Below are positions 55,425 to 64,000 of a stretch of DNA of 64,000 nucleotides, piece after piece (the first letter of the stretch is position 1; each line of letters begins with the position of its first letter). Source of the DNA: Kalmusia sp. IMI 367209 (Eukaryota > Ascomycota > Dothideomycetes > Pleosporales > Didymosphaeriaceae); contig JAPEUQ010000017.1 of the NCBI GenBank assembly GCA_027946365.1, forward strand, positions 62,001-126,000. The letters run 5' to 3'. Below the pieces are notes generated by a model, which saw only the letters and a program-made list of their open reading frames with translations, searched no databases and had not been told where the DNA came from. Position numbers and translations under genes: made by a program.

Positions 55425-57818
55425 ATGTCGGCATCCCACTCCCATCCCCGCCGTCGACCTATTAAGGCATCGGCCCCCCCTCTCTCAACCCATGGAATGT
55501 CCCTGCGAAAGAGCGGCACCTTCTCTTCGCCCAAGTCGGTCTCGTCAGACATTTGTGACCTGGACAATCAACAATACATGCCTCGTCGCTCGCCAACAAG
55601 CCCTGAGAGCCTTGAGCGGCTCCTCCAGGACTCTAGCGTCCGTCGTGTTCAGAACCTGCTCGACGATTTCGACAAGAGGGTTGCTGGCCACAAGTCCTCC
55701 ACTTCTGGCACAAGCATCCTGTCGGACCCGGAGGTCCTGCCGGTCCCGGGTCTATTTCTAACTACTTCGAGCCTGGAGGCCACCCATATGGACATTGACC
55801 CCAAGCCAAAAGCCCAGCAAGCTTCGCACGAACACGCCTCGGACAGCGGGCTTGGTTCCAGCATCAGTGACTCCAAAGACGGTAAGACTCGACTGCAGCT
55901 TCTCGCCGTCCTGGACCGGGGTTCTGACATACTTAAAGGACAAGCGACTGCTCGTGAATCCATCAGCACCTCTGTTTCTTCTTCTCACGCTGCCATCACG
56001 CGCTCCTTCAGCGCCCTCGGCAGCTCAGAGGAGAAGCACACCCTGAGCGAGTATGCTTCGCAGCAGATTCGACAGTACATCGTAGAACCCATCCTCGCCG
56101 AGGAAGCGTTGAAGGATTTCCATCCTTTAATCACCGACGTTCCTCGTCGGATAGGTGAGAAGAATATCTGCAATCTTCGTGATCTCGAAAAGACCTTGAT
56201 CTTCCTGGCTCCGGTAAGTGGTATTCGATATCTTTCTGAGAGTGCAAAAGCTTATTGCATTCTTCGTGGTTTTAAGGAGCTTTCGGCAACTCCGGCATCG
56301 TATCTACAGTTCTGCGAGCGATCAATTCAACTCTTGCATGCGACAGTCGACCGCCTCTCCGAACAAGACCAACGACTTCCTTCCGACCGCCCGTACACTA
56401 ACAACTACTTTCTCGATTTGGTCGAACAGATCCGACGCTACGCAGCAATCATGGCCGCCACACGACGCAAAGAGGAGAATGGAGATGAGCTCGACGAAAT
56501 GGACTATTCCCGGTATGCTAATACGCCATTCGCCTTGGCCTTTCGCACCACGCTAACTCCTGGAAGTGATGAAAAGATCACCCTCCGCGGTGGGTTGAGC
56601 CACAACGGTCGCCCCGCTGAACTAGTCCGAGAGAAGAATGGCAAGACCATTTCTCTCGCCGAGGGTGCTGATGGTGTCTCTACCGGCTTCTCATCCGCCA
56701 AGCGGGCCTTGTCTGATGACGAGATGGATGCCGACGAAGTCACACGATCCATGGCTCGCAGGAGAAAGTCTGACAAGCCAGGTGATGTTATGCACATTTG
56801 CCGTGACTGCAAGAAGGAGTTCAAACGCCCTTGCGATCTGACCAAGCACGAGAAGACTCATTCTCGTCCCTGGAAGTGCACTGAGGAGAAGTGCAAGTAC
56901 TTCGACCTGGGATGGCCAACCGAGAAGGAGCGCGACCGCCATATCAACGACAAGCATTCCAATGCCCCTGCGCAATACAAGTGCTTGTATCCGCCTTGCA
57001 CGTATGCGTCGAAGCGCGAGTCCAATTGCAAACAGCATATGGAGAAAGCTCACGGCTGGGAATATGTTAGATCAAAGAGCAATGGCCGAAAGAAGGCTCA
57101 GACTGGCGGGAGCGATCGCTCCCCGCCAACCCCGCTGACGCCATTCCTTGGTACGCCCCAATCAGCAACTCTTTCGACTCCTATCACCCCATTCGCTCCT
57201 TCGCCGTCTGTTCCGATGATCGATACTTTTGACTACAATCCATATGGATTTGCCACTCCTGCCCTCAATATCAATGCCTTTCAACCGGACTTCCGTCGGG
57301 ACTCAGTTACCACCGATGGATCTGCGCTCACGTACTCCTCTGGGCATTCTCCTACAGAGCCAACTTCTTTCGAAGATGCTGTGACCCCAGATGATACCTC
57401 TATCAACCACAATGACATCTACAACAACTGCACCCTCAACACGAACTTCAACGGTGTCTTCCAGCAGCCTACGCCTGCGATGAGCACCGGCTTCGAGTTC
57501 GAGTCGCTGCAGTTCCCCATGACGTCAGGACCGGCCAACGTTCCTCACCTGTCTCCTAGCGGACAGGCTGATATGACTCTGTTCTCACCTCCGATGCATC
57601 TGGACGAAGGCTTTGGAGAAGGCATGGATACCACTTTCAGTCCACCCACTGGTGACTTTGAGCTGTTTGGGGATGCCGCTCCAGCAAACATGACGCTTGG
57701 TGGGACTAGTGGCTTTTTCCCTGACATGAACAATTTCGGTGGCCAGTTCGACAACCTATACGTTGAACCAACTACTACCTTGGATGACCTGATGGGAAAC
57801 TTCGGTAACCAGCAGTAA
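55425..57818 (+). CDS. C2H2 zinc-finger transcription factor
   Basis: Regulatory protein of 776 or 797 residues. The N-terminal part carries phosphorylation-prone Ser/Thr-rich stretches and a conserved helical region (EYASQQIRQYIVEPILAEEALKDFHPLI to RPYTNNYFLDLVEQIRRYA). The DNA-binding region has HICRDCKKEFKRPCDLTKHEKTH, an unusual CTEEKCKYFDLGWPTEKERDRHINDKH and CLYPPCTYASKRESNCKQHMEKAH, followed by a basic stretch (RSKSNGRKK). The C-terminal third is Pro/Thr/Phe/Met-rich and acidic, like an activation domain, ending DDLMGNFGNQQ. A 63-base segment at 56214-56276 (GTAAGT...TTTAAG) looks like an intron but is in frame and stop-free, so both forms are possible. Targets are unknown, and I assign no name. 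Confidence 0.88.
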   Translation: MSASHSHPRRRPIKASAPPLSTHGMSLRKSGTFSSPKSVSSDICDLDNQQYMPRRSPTSPESLERLLQDSSVRRVQNLLDDFDKRVAGHKSSTSGTSILSDPEVLPVPGLFLTTSSLEATHMDIDPKPKAQQASHEHASDSGLGSSISDSKDGKTRLQLLAVLDRGSDILKGQATARESISTSVSSSHAAITRSFSALGSSEEKHTLSEYASQQIRQYIVEPILAEEALKDFHPLITDVPRRIGEKNICNLRDLEKTLIFLAPVSGIRYLSESAKAYCILRGFKELSATPASYLQFCERSIQLLHATVDRLSEQDQRLPSDRPYTNNYFLDLVEQIRRYAAIMAATRRKEENGDELDEMDYSRYANTPFALAFRTTLTPGSDEKITLRGGLSHNGRPAELVREKNGKTISLAEGADGVSTGFSSAKRALSDDEMDADEVTRSMARRRKSDKPGDVMHICRDCKKEFKRPCDLTKHEKTHSRPWKCTEEKCKYFDLGWPTEKERDRHINDKHSNAPAQYKCLYPPCTYASKRESNCKQHMEKAHGWEYVRSKSNGRKKAQTGGSDRSPPTPLTPFLGTPQSATLSTPITPFAPSPSVPMIDTFDYNPYGFATPALNINAFQPDFRRDSVTTDGSALTYSSGHSPTEPTSFEDAVTPDDTSINHNDIYNNCTLNTNFNGVFQQPTPAMSTGFEFESLQFPMTSGPANVPHLSPSGQADMTLFSPPMHLDEGFGEGMDTTFSPPTGDFELFGDAAPANMTLGGTSGFFPDMNNFGGQFDNLYVEPTTTLDDLMGNFGNQQ

Positions 57819-58907
57819 TTTTTGGCACTGCCACGGTTAACCAGCGAGCATTTGCATATGTACTTTTCGAACTTCTTATTATGTAGTGACGGCCTCTTTT
57901 CAATGGGCGTTTAGCGCTTACATGGGATGGACTCTTTCCTCAATGATCGGGTGGCATAGGAGTTGCCTCTTTCAGGTGGAGAGATGGAATTCAAGGGATT
58001 CATGAAACATTTGGGTTGCCCGGATCTGATTCTCAGTGTGCGATTGCACTAGAATAACAGAAAAACCTAAAAAAACAAACGATCTTTGTTTTCGCGGGTT
58101 CACTGCTTCCGGCTAGTATAGGTATCTTTTGGCTCTTTTAGATCTCCCCCCTTCTTATCTTTGACTGGAGGCTGGGTTGAGGTCGCCAGATAGTGTACAA
58201 TACAGAAATTGTGGAGGAAAACCACGTGTGCCACTGTGTTGAATCGTGACTCTTATGGTGCCTCAATTGCCGGGTGGCTTAATTGCAGGGGAGGTGCAAC
58301 GGTTATCTGTGAGCCCGCCACGGCAGCATATTCGTGCACGTGAGACTTTTCAACTCTATGTAGAGTCTTTCTAATACATTGTGGAGCGTTTCGCCATCTG
58401 CAACATTGTCGGTGAGGTGTAGGTAGCAGAGGAGAGGACTTATGACTTATCACTCCGCCTGGTGGCGCAAGACGCGCTCCAAGTCCGTCCACTGTGCCGG
58501 ACTTGACGATCGATATTACGCTCATTGGCATCCGGGGGCCCGCTAGCTGATGTTTGTCTTAGCGCCAATAGCTCCAGGCGCGCCCGTCTGAGCTGAGACC
58601 AATTACCGTCACGGACTCGCCTCGCACGGGCGTTTCATGTCGCCTGGCATGCCCCCCTCCGGTGCCGTCTGCTTGATCTCCTCAACCTCGTCGTCCTCTC
58701 GAGGTGGAGCCAGTCCTTCCCTTGGACATTCCAGTCACTCTCTCACAACTTTTGGTCCTTTGTGGCCACGACAGTCTTTACAGGGTCGCGCCGGTCGTGT
58801 GCCCGTCTACGAGCTCACCGCGAGCACTCACACTACTGAATCGAACAGAATTCAAACACACGGTCCCTCTTACACGTTCACATTTCGTCATAGGACGTCT
58901 GATAGCT
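57819..58907. other. Intergenic region before the MFS gene
   Basis: 3' flank of the C2H2 factor and promoter of the transporter. The transporter frame is open upstream to 58704 but begins there with GTG; no ATG precedes 58908 in frame. Nothing else recognised. Confidence 0.5.
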
Positions 58908-60588
58908 ATGTTGGGTTTTCATCGCAGGACGAGGTCTTTGATCCCCGTGAAGGATTTGGCGAAGTATGACAAGGTGCCGATGATTGAGGAGGAGGAATTG
59001 GAGCTCGAGGTGGAAATGGAGGATGGTGAGCTCGAGGATGCGACGGCCAAGGCGCGTCAGAGGCAATTGATTCTAGTCTTTGTCGTGTTTCTAGCAGAAG
59101 CGTACGTTGCGGTTGTATACCATGTTCTCAGGGTCCAGGAGCTAATGAAGTGTGCAGCATTATGGCTTCGTCACTCCAGCCACAGCTCCAAATGCTGGTT
59201 TCGGATAACGACTACTGCGGAAATCTCTCGACGAGCTATCTGAGGAGTATACTTGATTGCGCGTATGCATTTGGGGGAACGACAGGAATCTTCTGGGGAT
59301 ATCTGGCAGACCGTATGGGGAGGCGTCGCGTCACGCTGATGGGCCTTTGGACGATGTTCGTTTGCTGCCTGAGCATGGGATTTGCGACCGAATTGGCTGC
59401 TTGCACTCTCTTCCGCTACTTTGCGGGACTGGCAAGCTCGACTGTGGTGGTCACCACGCTCACCATGATCGGAGACTTGAGCAAGAACTTTGAGGAGCGG
59501 GTCAAGAATGTGGCAATGCTACCGCTAATTGCTCTCTTCGGATCCATCGGCCCAGTCATTCAAGGGATGGTTTCGGAGAGCTTGCACTCTACTAGTGCGG
59601 TGTGGGAGAAGTTCCCCATTTTGGGCTCCCAGCTTGCATGTGGGAGTCTCGTGCTACTCATCGCCATCACCGCTACTATCTGGCTCCAAGAGGTAGGCAA
59701 ATAGGCCTCCTATGTGATTTCGATACTAATAGCTTCTAGACTCTACCTCTTGCGTCGAACTCACAGACGGACCACATAGATCTAGACTGCGAAAAGGCCG
59801 CTTTCCTCACTGCCAATGATTCAGATGACCCGAGGATTGCTGTGATGGACTTTGTCCACCCGGAACCTATCACCATCAACCAGTTCATGCAAGCGCCGTC
59901 TTTCCTCGTTCTGCTTGCATCCTTCTCCTTGCTTTCCCTCCACGCATCCACGTTCGATGTTGTCCTACCCCACCTTGGCCACAGCAGCTCGCAACATGGA
60001 GGAATGGGTATTCCGTGCCCATGGCTCGGTCTCACCGTATTAATTGTTAAAGGCGTTGCAGGAATCACCCTCAAGCACGCCATTCCCTCGGCGGTAGAGA
60101 AATTTGGCCTACTCAAGCTTTACCGCTCGACCTCTCTCCTGTTTCCGGCCATCTACGTGATCACGCCTCTTTTCGCTCTTGCCGCAGCATGCTCAACCGA
60201 CTTTGTTGCGGTGACATCCGCCATTGGCCTTCTCGTCAAACACATCCTCGGCGGTGGAGCTTCCATCCTCGTTGCGCTTCTCGTGCTGAACACGACTCCG
60301 GATGCATACTCAGCAGGTACAGTCGTCGGCATTATGCAAATCGCAAACCTCTTCAAGGCTCTCGCGGTGGCAGTCAGCGGGGCCAGCTTCTACCTCGCCA
60401 ACGACATGAGCGTAGCAACAACCAACCTCATCCTCTGGACTTGCCTGGCCCTCTTCGGCGGCTGTGGAGCTGCCTTGGCGTACTTCGTCCGCGAGAGACC
60501 TAGTGTCGAACACGACTTCCCCAGCGAAGTACTTTGCTGGGAGACATGCTTTGATGCAGACGCAGAGAAGAGCGATTTCGACATGTGA
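58908..60588 (+). CDS. Major facilitator superfamily transporter
   Basis: Polytopic membrane transporter; exons 58908-59101, 59158-59692 and 59740-60588; introns 56 and 47 bases; 525 residues. It begins with a hydrophilic acidic N-terminus (MIEEEELELEVEMEDGELEDA), then TM1 RQLILVFVVFLAEAIMASSLQPQLQML across the first splice. The MFS signature between TM2 and TM3 is GYLADRMGRRRVTLMG, followed by FRYFAGLASSTVVVTTLTMIGDL and GPVIQGMVSE. The central loop is short and acidic (DLDCEKAAFLTANDSDDP). The second half has AGTVVGIMQIANLFKALAVAVSGASFYLAN. It resembles the fungal YCR023C/ZrmA-like drug:H+ antiporter-related group, but the substrate cannot be told from sequence. The start at 58908 is the first in-frame ATG; one at 58980 is an alternative. 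Confidence 0.88.
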
Positions 60589-60688
60589 ATTCACGCGCGG
60601 ATCACAGCCTCACATTCTTTTGGACATGCATCATGTCACTCATGAAACGATTGGATATTTACGCAGTTGAAGCGTTTCTCTCCTCCTT

Positions 60689-60712
60689 CACACACACACA
60701 CACACACACACA
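60689..60712 (+). repeat. (CA)12 microsatellite
   Basis: Twelve uninterrupted CA units just downstream of the transporter stop codon, probably in its 3' untranslated region. Likely length-polymorphic between isolates. Confidence 0.95.
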
Positions 60713-61075
60713 GTCCTTGAGCACATTTGTGCATTACGTCTGTACAATTTTCGACATAATCTGGCTTCGCGCTTGGTTTATTCGGTGTTTCCTTGGGAGC
60801 GAAATTTGGTATTTCTGGCGACAAGAATTGTGTCTGCCTTATGTTAGGATACGAGGGTCAGCGTCCGGCATCTGAAACACGCCAGACCATGGCCGCCCGG
60901 CTGTTGGCTCTGACACGTTTGCGGAACGGTTGGCCAGTGTGCGATGAGACTCGGATCTGAGATGTGGATGGCCAAAGGTCCTTGTGTATAGTGGTCAATA
61001 TATTATTTCACCGTTGATGTGCTCCTTCTCCGCAGTTCTCCGCACTCGAGGGTGAATGGTGGCGCCGCACGTGTG

Positions 61076-61091
61076 GCGCGCGCGCGCGCGC
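61076..61091 (+). repeat. Alternating (GC)8 tract
   Basis: Sixteen bases of alternating G and C, upstream of the NTF2-like gene. Alternating purine-pyrimidine GC DNA can adopt the Z form under negative supercoiling. Confidence 0.9.
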
Positions 61092-61452
61092 TGGCCCACA
61101 GAGAACGGCGGTCTGGTCTGGCACTTGTAAATTGCGGGACAGACAGGGCCCCTGCATGGGTCCCGCAGCAACCATCCTTCAGGGTCAAGCAGCGTTGCGC
61201 CTGCGCCGGTACACTCGCCCAGTCGCGACTCCTTGTTTACTGCTCACACGCGCCTTTCTGCTCTCCCCCAAACTCCCTTGGACTGCTTGCTCGCCGCATT
61301 CACAACGTGTTTGTTTACACCACCGCCGTGCCACCACCCCTCCACTCACCCACCCTCGAGCGTATAAGTTCGCCTATCGATAAACAACAAACGACTCGAC
61401 CTCGCCGCACGTAGCAGCCAACACACTTATCCCGCCCCTTTCGCGCGCCACC

Positions 61453-63496
61453 ATGACGCTCAGCGCGAAGTACAAGGCCTTCTTAGCCAGCCCGTCGTCC
61501 GGCGCGCTCGCCGACAACGCGTCGCTGCACTACATCACCACCCTGACCACCATCAACGATGCGCCTGCGATAATCAAGCACCTCGCAGTGCAGGAAAAGC
61601 TGCTGAAGAAGAAGGAGCAAAAGGTGCTGAGCGCCATCGAGAGCGTTAATGGGCTGTGCGTCGACGTGGAGACCACAATCGAGTTTCTCGCTGGCGGCGG
61701 CGCATACCTGCCCGGCCTCGACGACAATTTCGTCGCCGACAGGATAGTGAACCTGCCATTGGTAGGTCTTCCTGGCGCAAACACACGACCAAGGCTAACA
61801 CGAGTGCGCAGGTGCACATCGTCCACTTCGACAGCCAGCAAAAGATCTCCCAGATCCGCCAGTACTGGGACCAAGGCGCCCTCCTCAAGCAGATCGAGGT
61901 GATTGGCGCACGCGCTCGCAACTGGCCCATCCGCGACGGCAAGGACCAGATCCGCCTCATTGCTTCGAGCGCATCGCACACTACTCAACCCGAGTCGGCT
62001 GCATCCTCACGTCCATCGACCGCAGCCCCCGGGTCAGACGACGTCTCGGTAACTGATCGCCCGATTGGCTCGCGGAGGTCGACCAACAATGCAATGAATG
62101 ATCCGCATGCGTCGTTGTCCTTGTTCGAGCCGCGGAGGGTCGATGAGGAGGGCGAGTTCGAGGCGCATCCGATAGCATCGCGAGCACAGTCTGCGAAGCC
62201 TCCTCCGCGCGAGCTGTCTGAGCTATTTGTGAGTCACTCCAGAGTCCGTCATACAGTCCCAGGACACAGATCCGTGCACAAATTTGTGTATGAGTCATAT
62301 GTACTAGGATCGATTCGAGCCATGATGCTTGCCCAGACTACTTTTGAGAGACATAGGCGGCATAGACTGACGTATCTTGTCTTTAGGTTGGAGGAGAAGC
62401 AAGCACTCCCACGCCAAAGAACGGACCCGGAATCCCCGTGAAAGCTGGCGGCGGCAAGAACTTCAAGCCCAACCGCTTGTTTGACGAAACAGATGAGGAG
62501 CCTGTTCCCACTCCTATGAGCGTGAAGACGAACGCCAAGAAATACGACCACTTTGAATTCGGAGAAGGCGAGGATACGCCTAAAGCTCGCGAGACGTCTA
62601 GGCCTACGAATAAGAAGCACCAATCCCAATGGGACTTTGAAGATTTCGTCACACCTGAGAAGACCAAGCCTAAGGTGTTGGGCCAGAATGTGCGTCACTT
62701 TGGGTGGAGCGACGACGAGGTTGGTCCTTCTCTTCTAATTGACGTTACTTTTGTTTCTTTGCTTTCTTTTCTGCACTGTGTCATCCCAGGTTGCAGAAAT
62801 AGACTGCAGAAAATCACGACCCGTAACTATATCCAAGGGATGAGTGCTAACTTAGTCATCAACAGGATGAACATTCCCCTGTACGTCGCGAGGTCGTCCA
62901 CAAGCCACGACGAGATGCAGACACACACTTTGAGTTTAAGGATGATGGTAGTTCCGAAGGCCGAGAGAAGCCATTCACATCCAAGGGACGCCAGCACAAC
63001 AATGGACTCGGATTATACAAGGACCACGTGCTTGGAGGCGACTCTAGTAGTGAGTTCGACACGCCTAAAGGTGATTCCAAAGGTCCTTTGAACGATGTGA
63101 CCCACATCAAGAATGACATTCGTCAGAAGGACTTTGGCGCTCATTGGGAGATGAAGGATGACAGCCCGGGCTTTAACAAGGCTGCTGAAAGTAAGAAGCT
63201 CACACAAAATCAGCAGAAAGTACTCAAGACCATGGACGCCAACTGGGGTAACTACGAGCCATCTCCTGAACAGCAGAAGATCAGGATCGCAGGTAATGGA
63301 ATGGTGAGTGCCCAAACGATATTTGGCACACGGGAGACAATCACTTACCATATGTCAGGGTGGTCGCAAGACGACAGCAAGCTGGAGCCTCTACGAAGAA
63401 GAAGCTGACACGTCAAAGAAAGAGAATACAGGCATCAAGTCAATGGGCAACGGCATGGGCGGACGGAAGGGCAGCGAGTTCAACTGGGACTTCTAG
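61453..63496 (+). CDS. NTF2-like domain protein with repeated aromatic-acidic tail motifs
   Basis: Exons 61453-61761, 61812-62228, 62387-62719, 62866-63303 and 63359-63496; introns 50, 158, 146 and 55 bases; 544 residues. All junctions are in phase 0. The first 155 residues fit an NTF2/SnoaL-like fold (DRIVNLPLVHIVHFDSQQKISQIRQYWDQGALLKQIEVIG, then RNWPIRDGKDQIRLI). A Ser/Pro-rich linker follows. From about residue 295 the tail carries spaced short motifs with an aromatic pair next to acidic residues: HFEFGEGED, QWDFEDF, HFGWSDDE, HFEFKDD, HWEMKDD, SWSLYEEE and the C-terminal NWDF. I recognise no named function; a scaffold using its tail motifs for partner binding is an inference. The start ATG at 61453 has a CCACC context. 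Confidence 0.88.
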
Positions 63497-64000
63497 GCGG
63501 AGCAGCCCGCCCGCAAGCGGCAACGACAACGCCGCCTCCCTGATTTCGCTGATCGAGGCATGACGAACGATAAGCACGGCCCTCTAATGCGATGATGAGC
63601 AATGATGGCAGCTAGTGACGCACGCCCTGTGCAACACTGCTACGACTAGCGAGTCTACGGTCTTCTTGTCTATCTCTGTCGGTATATCTCCTTGTGTATT
63701 CTTTGGTTATGAGAGGTTAGCGACGCACGACGAGTGGAAGTTGTGTTTAAAGTATGATATCCTGTATGCTCTGGCTGGACAATTTGGTCTGTTTGAATAG
63801 AATGACTTTGGTTGGCGGAGGCTGTATGCATAGCTTGCCCAGAAGCGTGTTGAGCGGGCCTTTTGTTTGTTGAATACCATGTTTCCTCTTCATGTTGCTT
63901 CTTGGTTCTCGAGCGTGCTTCATCTGCTCGTCGCTTATCTCAACTCAGCATGTATCTCTTCGTGCGAATCTGCTACCTTGTTCGTGGTCATTTCAGGTGT
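63497..64000. other. 3' flank at the window edge
   Basis: Downstream of the NTF2-like gene; no gene recognised before the window ends. Confidence 0.5.

Larger units (their letters stand above)
60589..61452. other. Intergenic region with dinucleotide repeats
   Basis: 3' flank of the transporter and promoter plus 5' leader of the NTF2-like gene, with a (CA)12 tract and an alternating GC tract (separate entries). No gene recognised. Confidence 0.5.

Overview
The window reads as nuclear DNA of a filamentous ascomycete (Pezizomycotina), most likely a Dothideomycete. Nearly all introns are 41-100 bases with GT..AG ends and CTAAC/CTGAC-type branch points. Genes are dense on both strands, there are no operons, and several families are typical of filamentous ascomycetes: the AspRS-DUF2156 fusion (ErdS), a CYP53-type P450, an AA8-AA12 PQQ enzyme, a questin-oxidase-like protein, and Scm3 with a Myb-like segment and a zinc finger. 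The class-level placement is inference. I recognised no transposon, rRNA, tRNA or CRISPR. I reconstructed splice junctions by hand from reading frame, splice consensus and family conservation.

Layout. 0-8 kb: a secreted cytochrome/PQQ sugar dehydrogenase (+), a zinc-knuckle F-box-like protein (+) and a CYP53-like P450 (-). 8-20 kb: ErdS, a questin-oxidase-like protein, alpha-tubulin and an EF-hand MscS channel, all on the minus strand. 22-33 kb: an SMP-domain protein (+), RanGAP (-) head to head with Cox17 (+), Alg6 (-) head to head with a nucleolin/Gar2-type RNA-binding protein (+), and a DHH exopolyphosphatase (-). 33-36 kb: a WrbA/Pst2-type flavodoxin-like quinone reductase (-) and an F-box protein (-). 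36.4-39.2 kb is a gene-poor gap. 39-53 kb: Atg6 (-)/Scm3 (+), UBE3D-like E2-binding protein (-)/Erg26 (+), a two-UBC-domain E2 (-)/Trs23 (+) and Rpn10 (-)/Nbl1 (+), four consecutive head-to-head pairs. 55-64 kb: a C2H2 transcription factor, an MFS transporter and an NTF2-like protein with a long motif-rich tail, all on the plus strand.

Most genes are unlinked housekeeping functions: cytoskeleton, nuclear transport, ER glycosylation, ergosterol synthesis, ubiquitin/proteasome, autophagy, centromere and spindle. They form no metabolic cluster. ErdS and Erg26 both concern ergosterol but lie about 35 kb apart.

The strongest unusual signal is in the quinone reductase at 32.8-33.9 kb. Its 203-residue frame ends at TGA followed by CTAG, the known leaky-stop context. 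The same frame then stays open for 66 codons and ends in a CaaX box (C-T-I-L) with another cysteine six residues before it. This predicts that stop-codon readthrough makes a second, prenylated, membrane-bound isoform. Other points worth a look are a frameshift that cuts off an apparently coding Nbl1 tail, a protein with two UBC folds, a start codon split by an intron in Trs23, an array of aromatic-acidic motifs in the NTF2-like protein, and a repeated GTGGGCTTTT element between Alg6 and the nucleolin-like gene.
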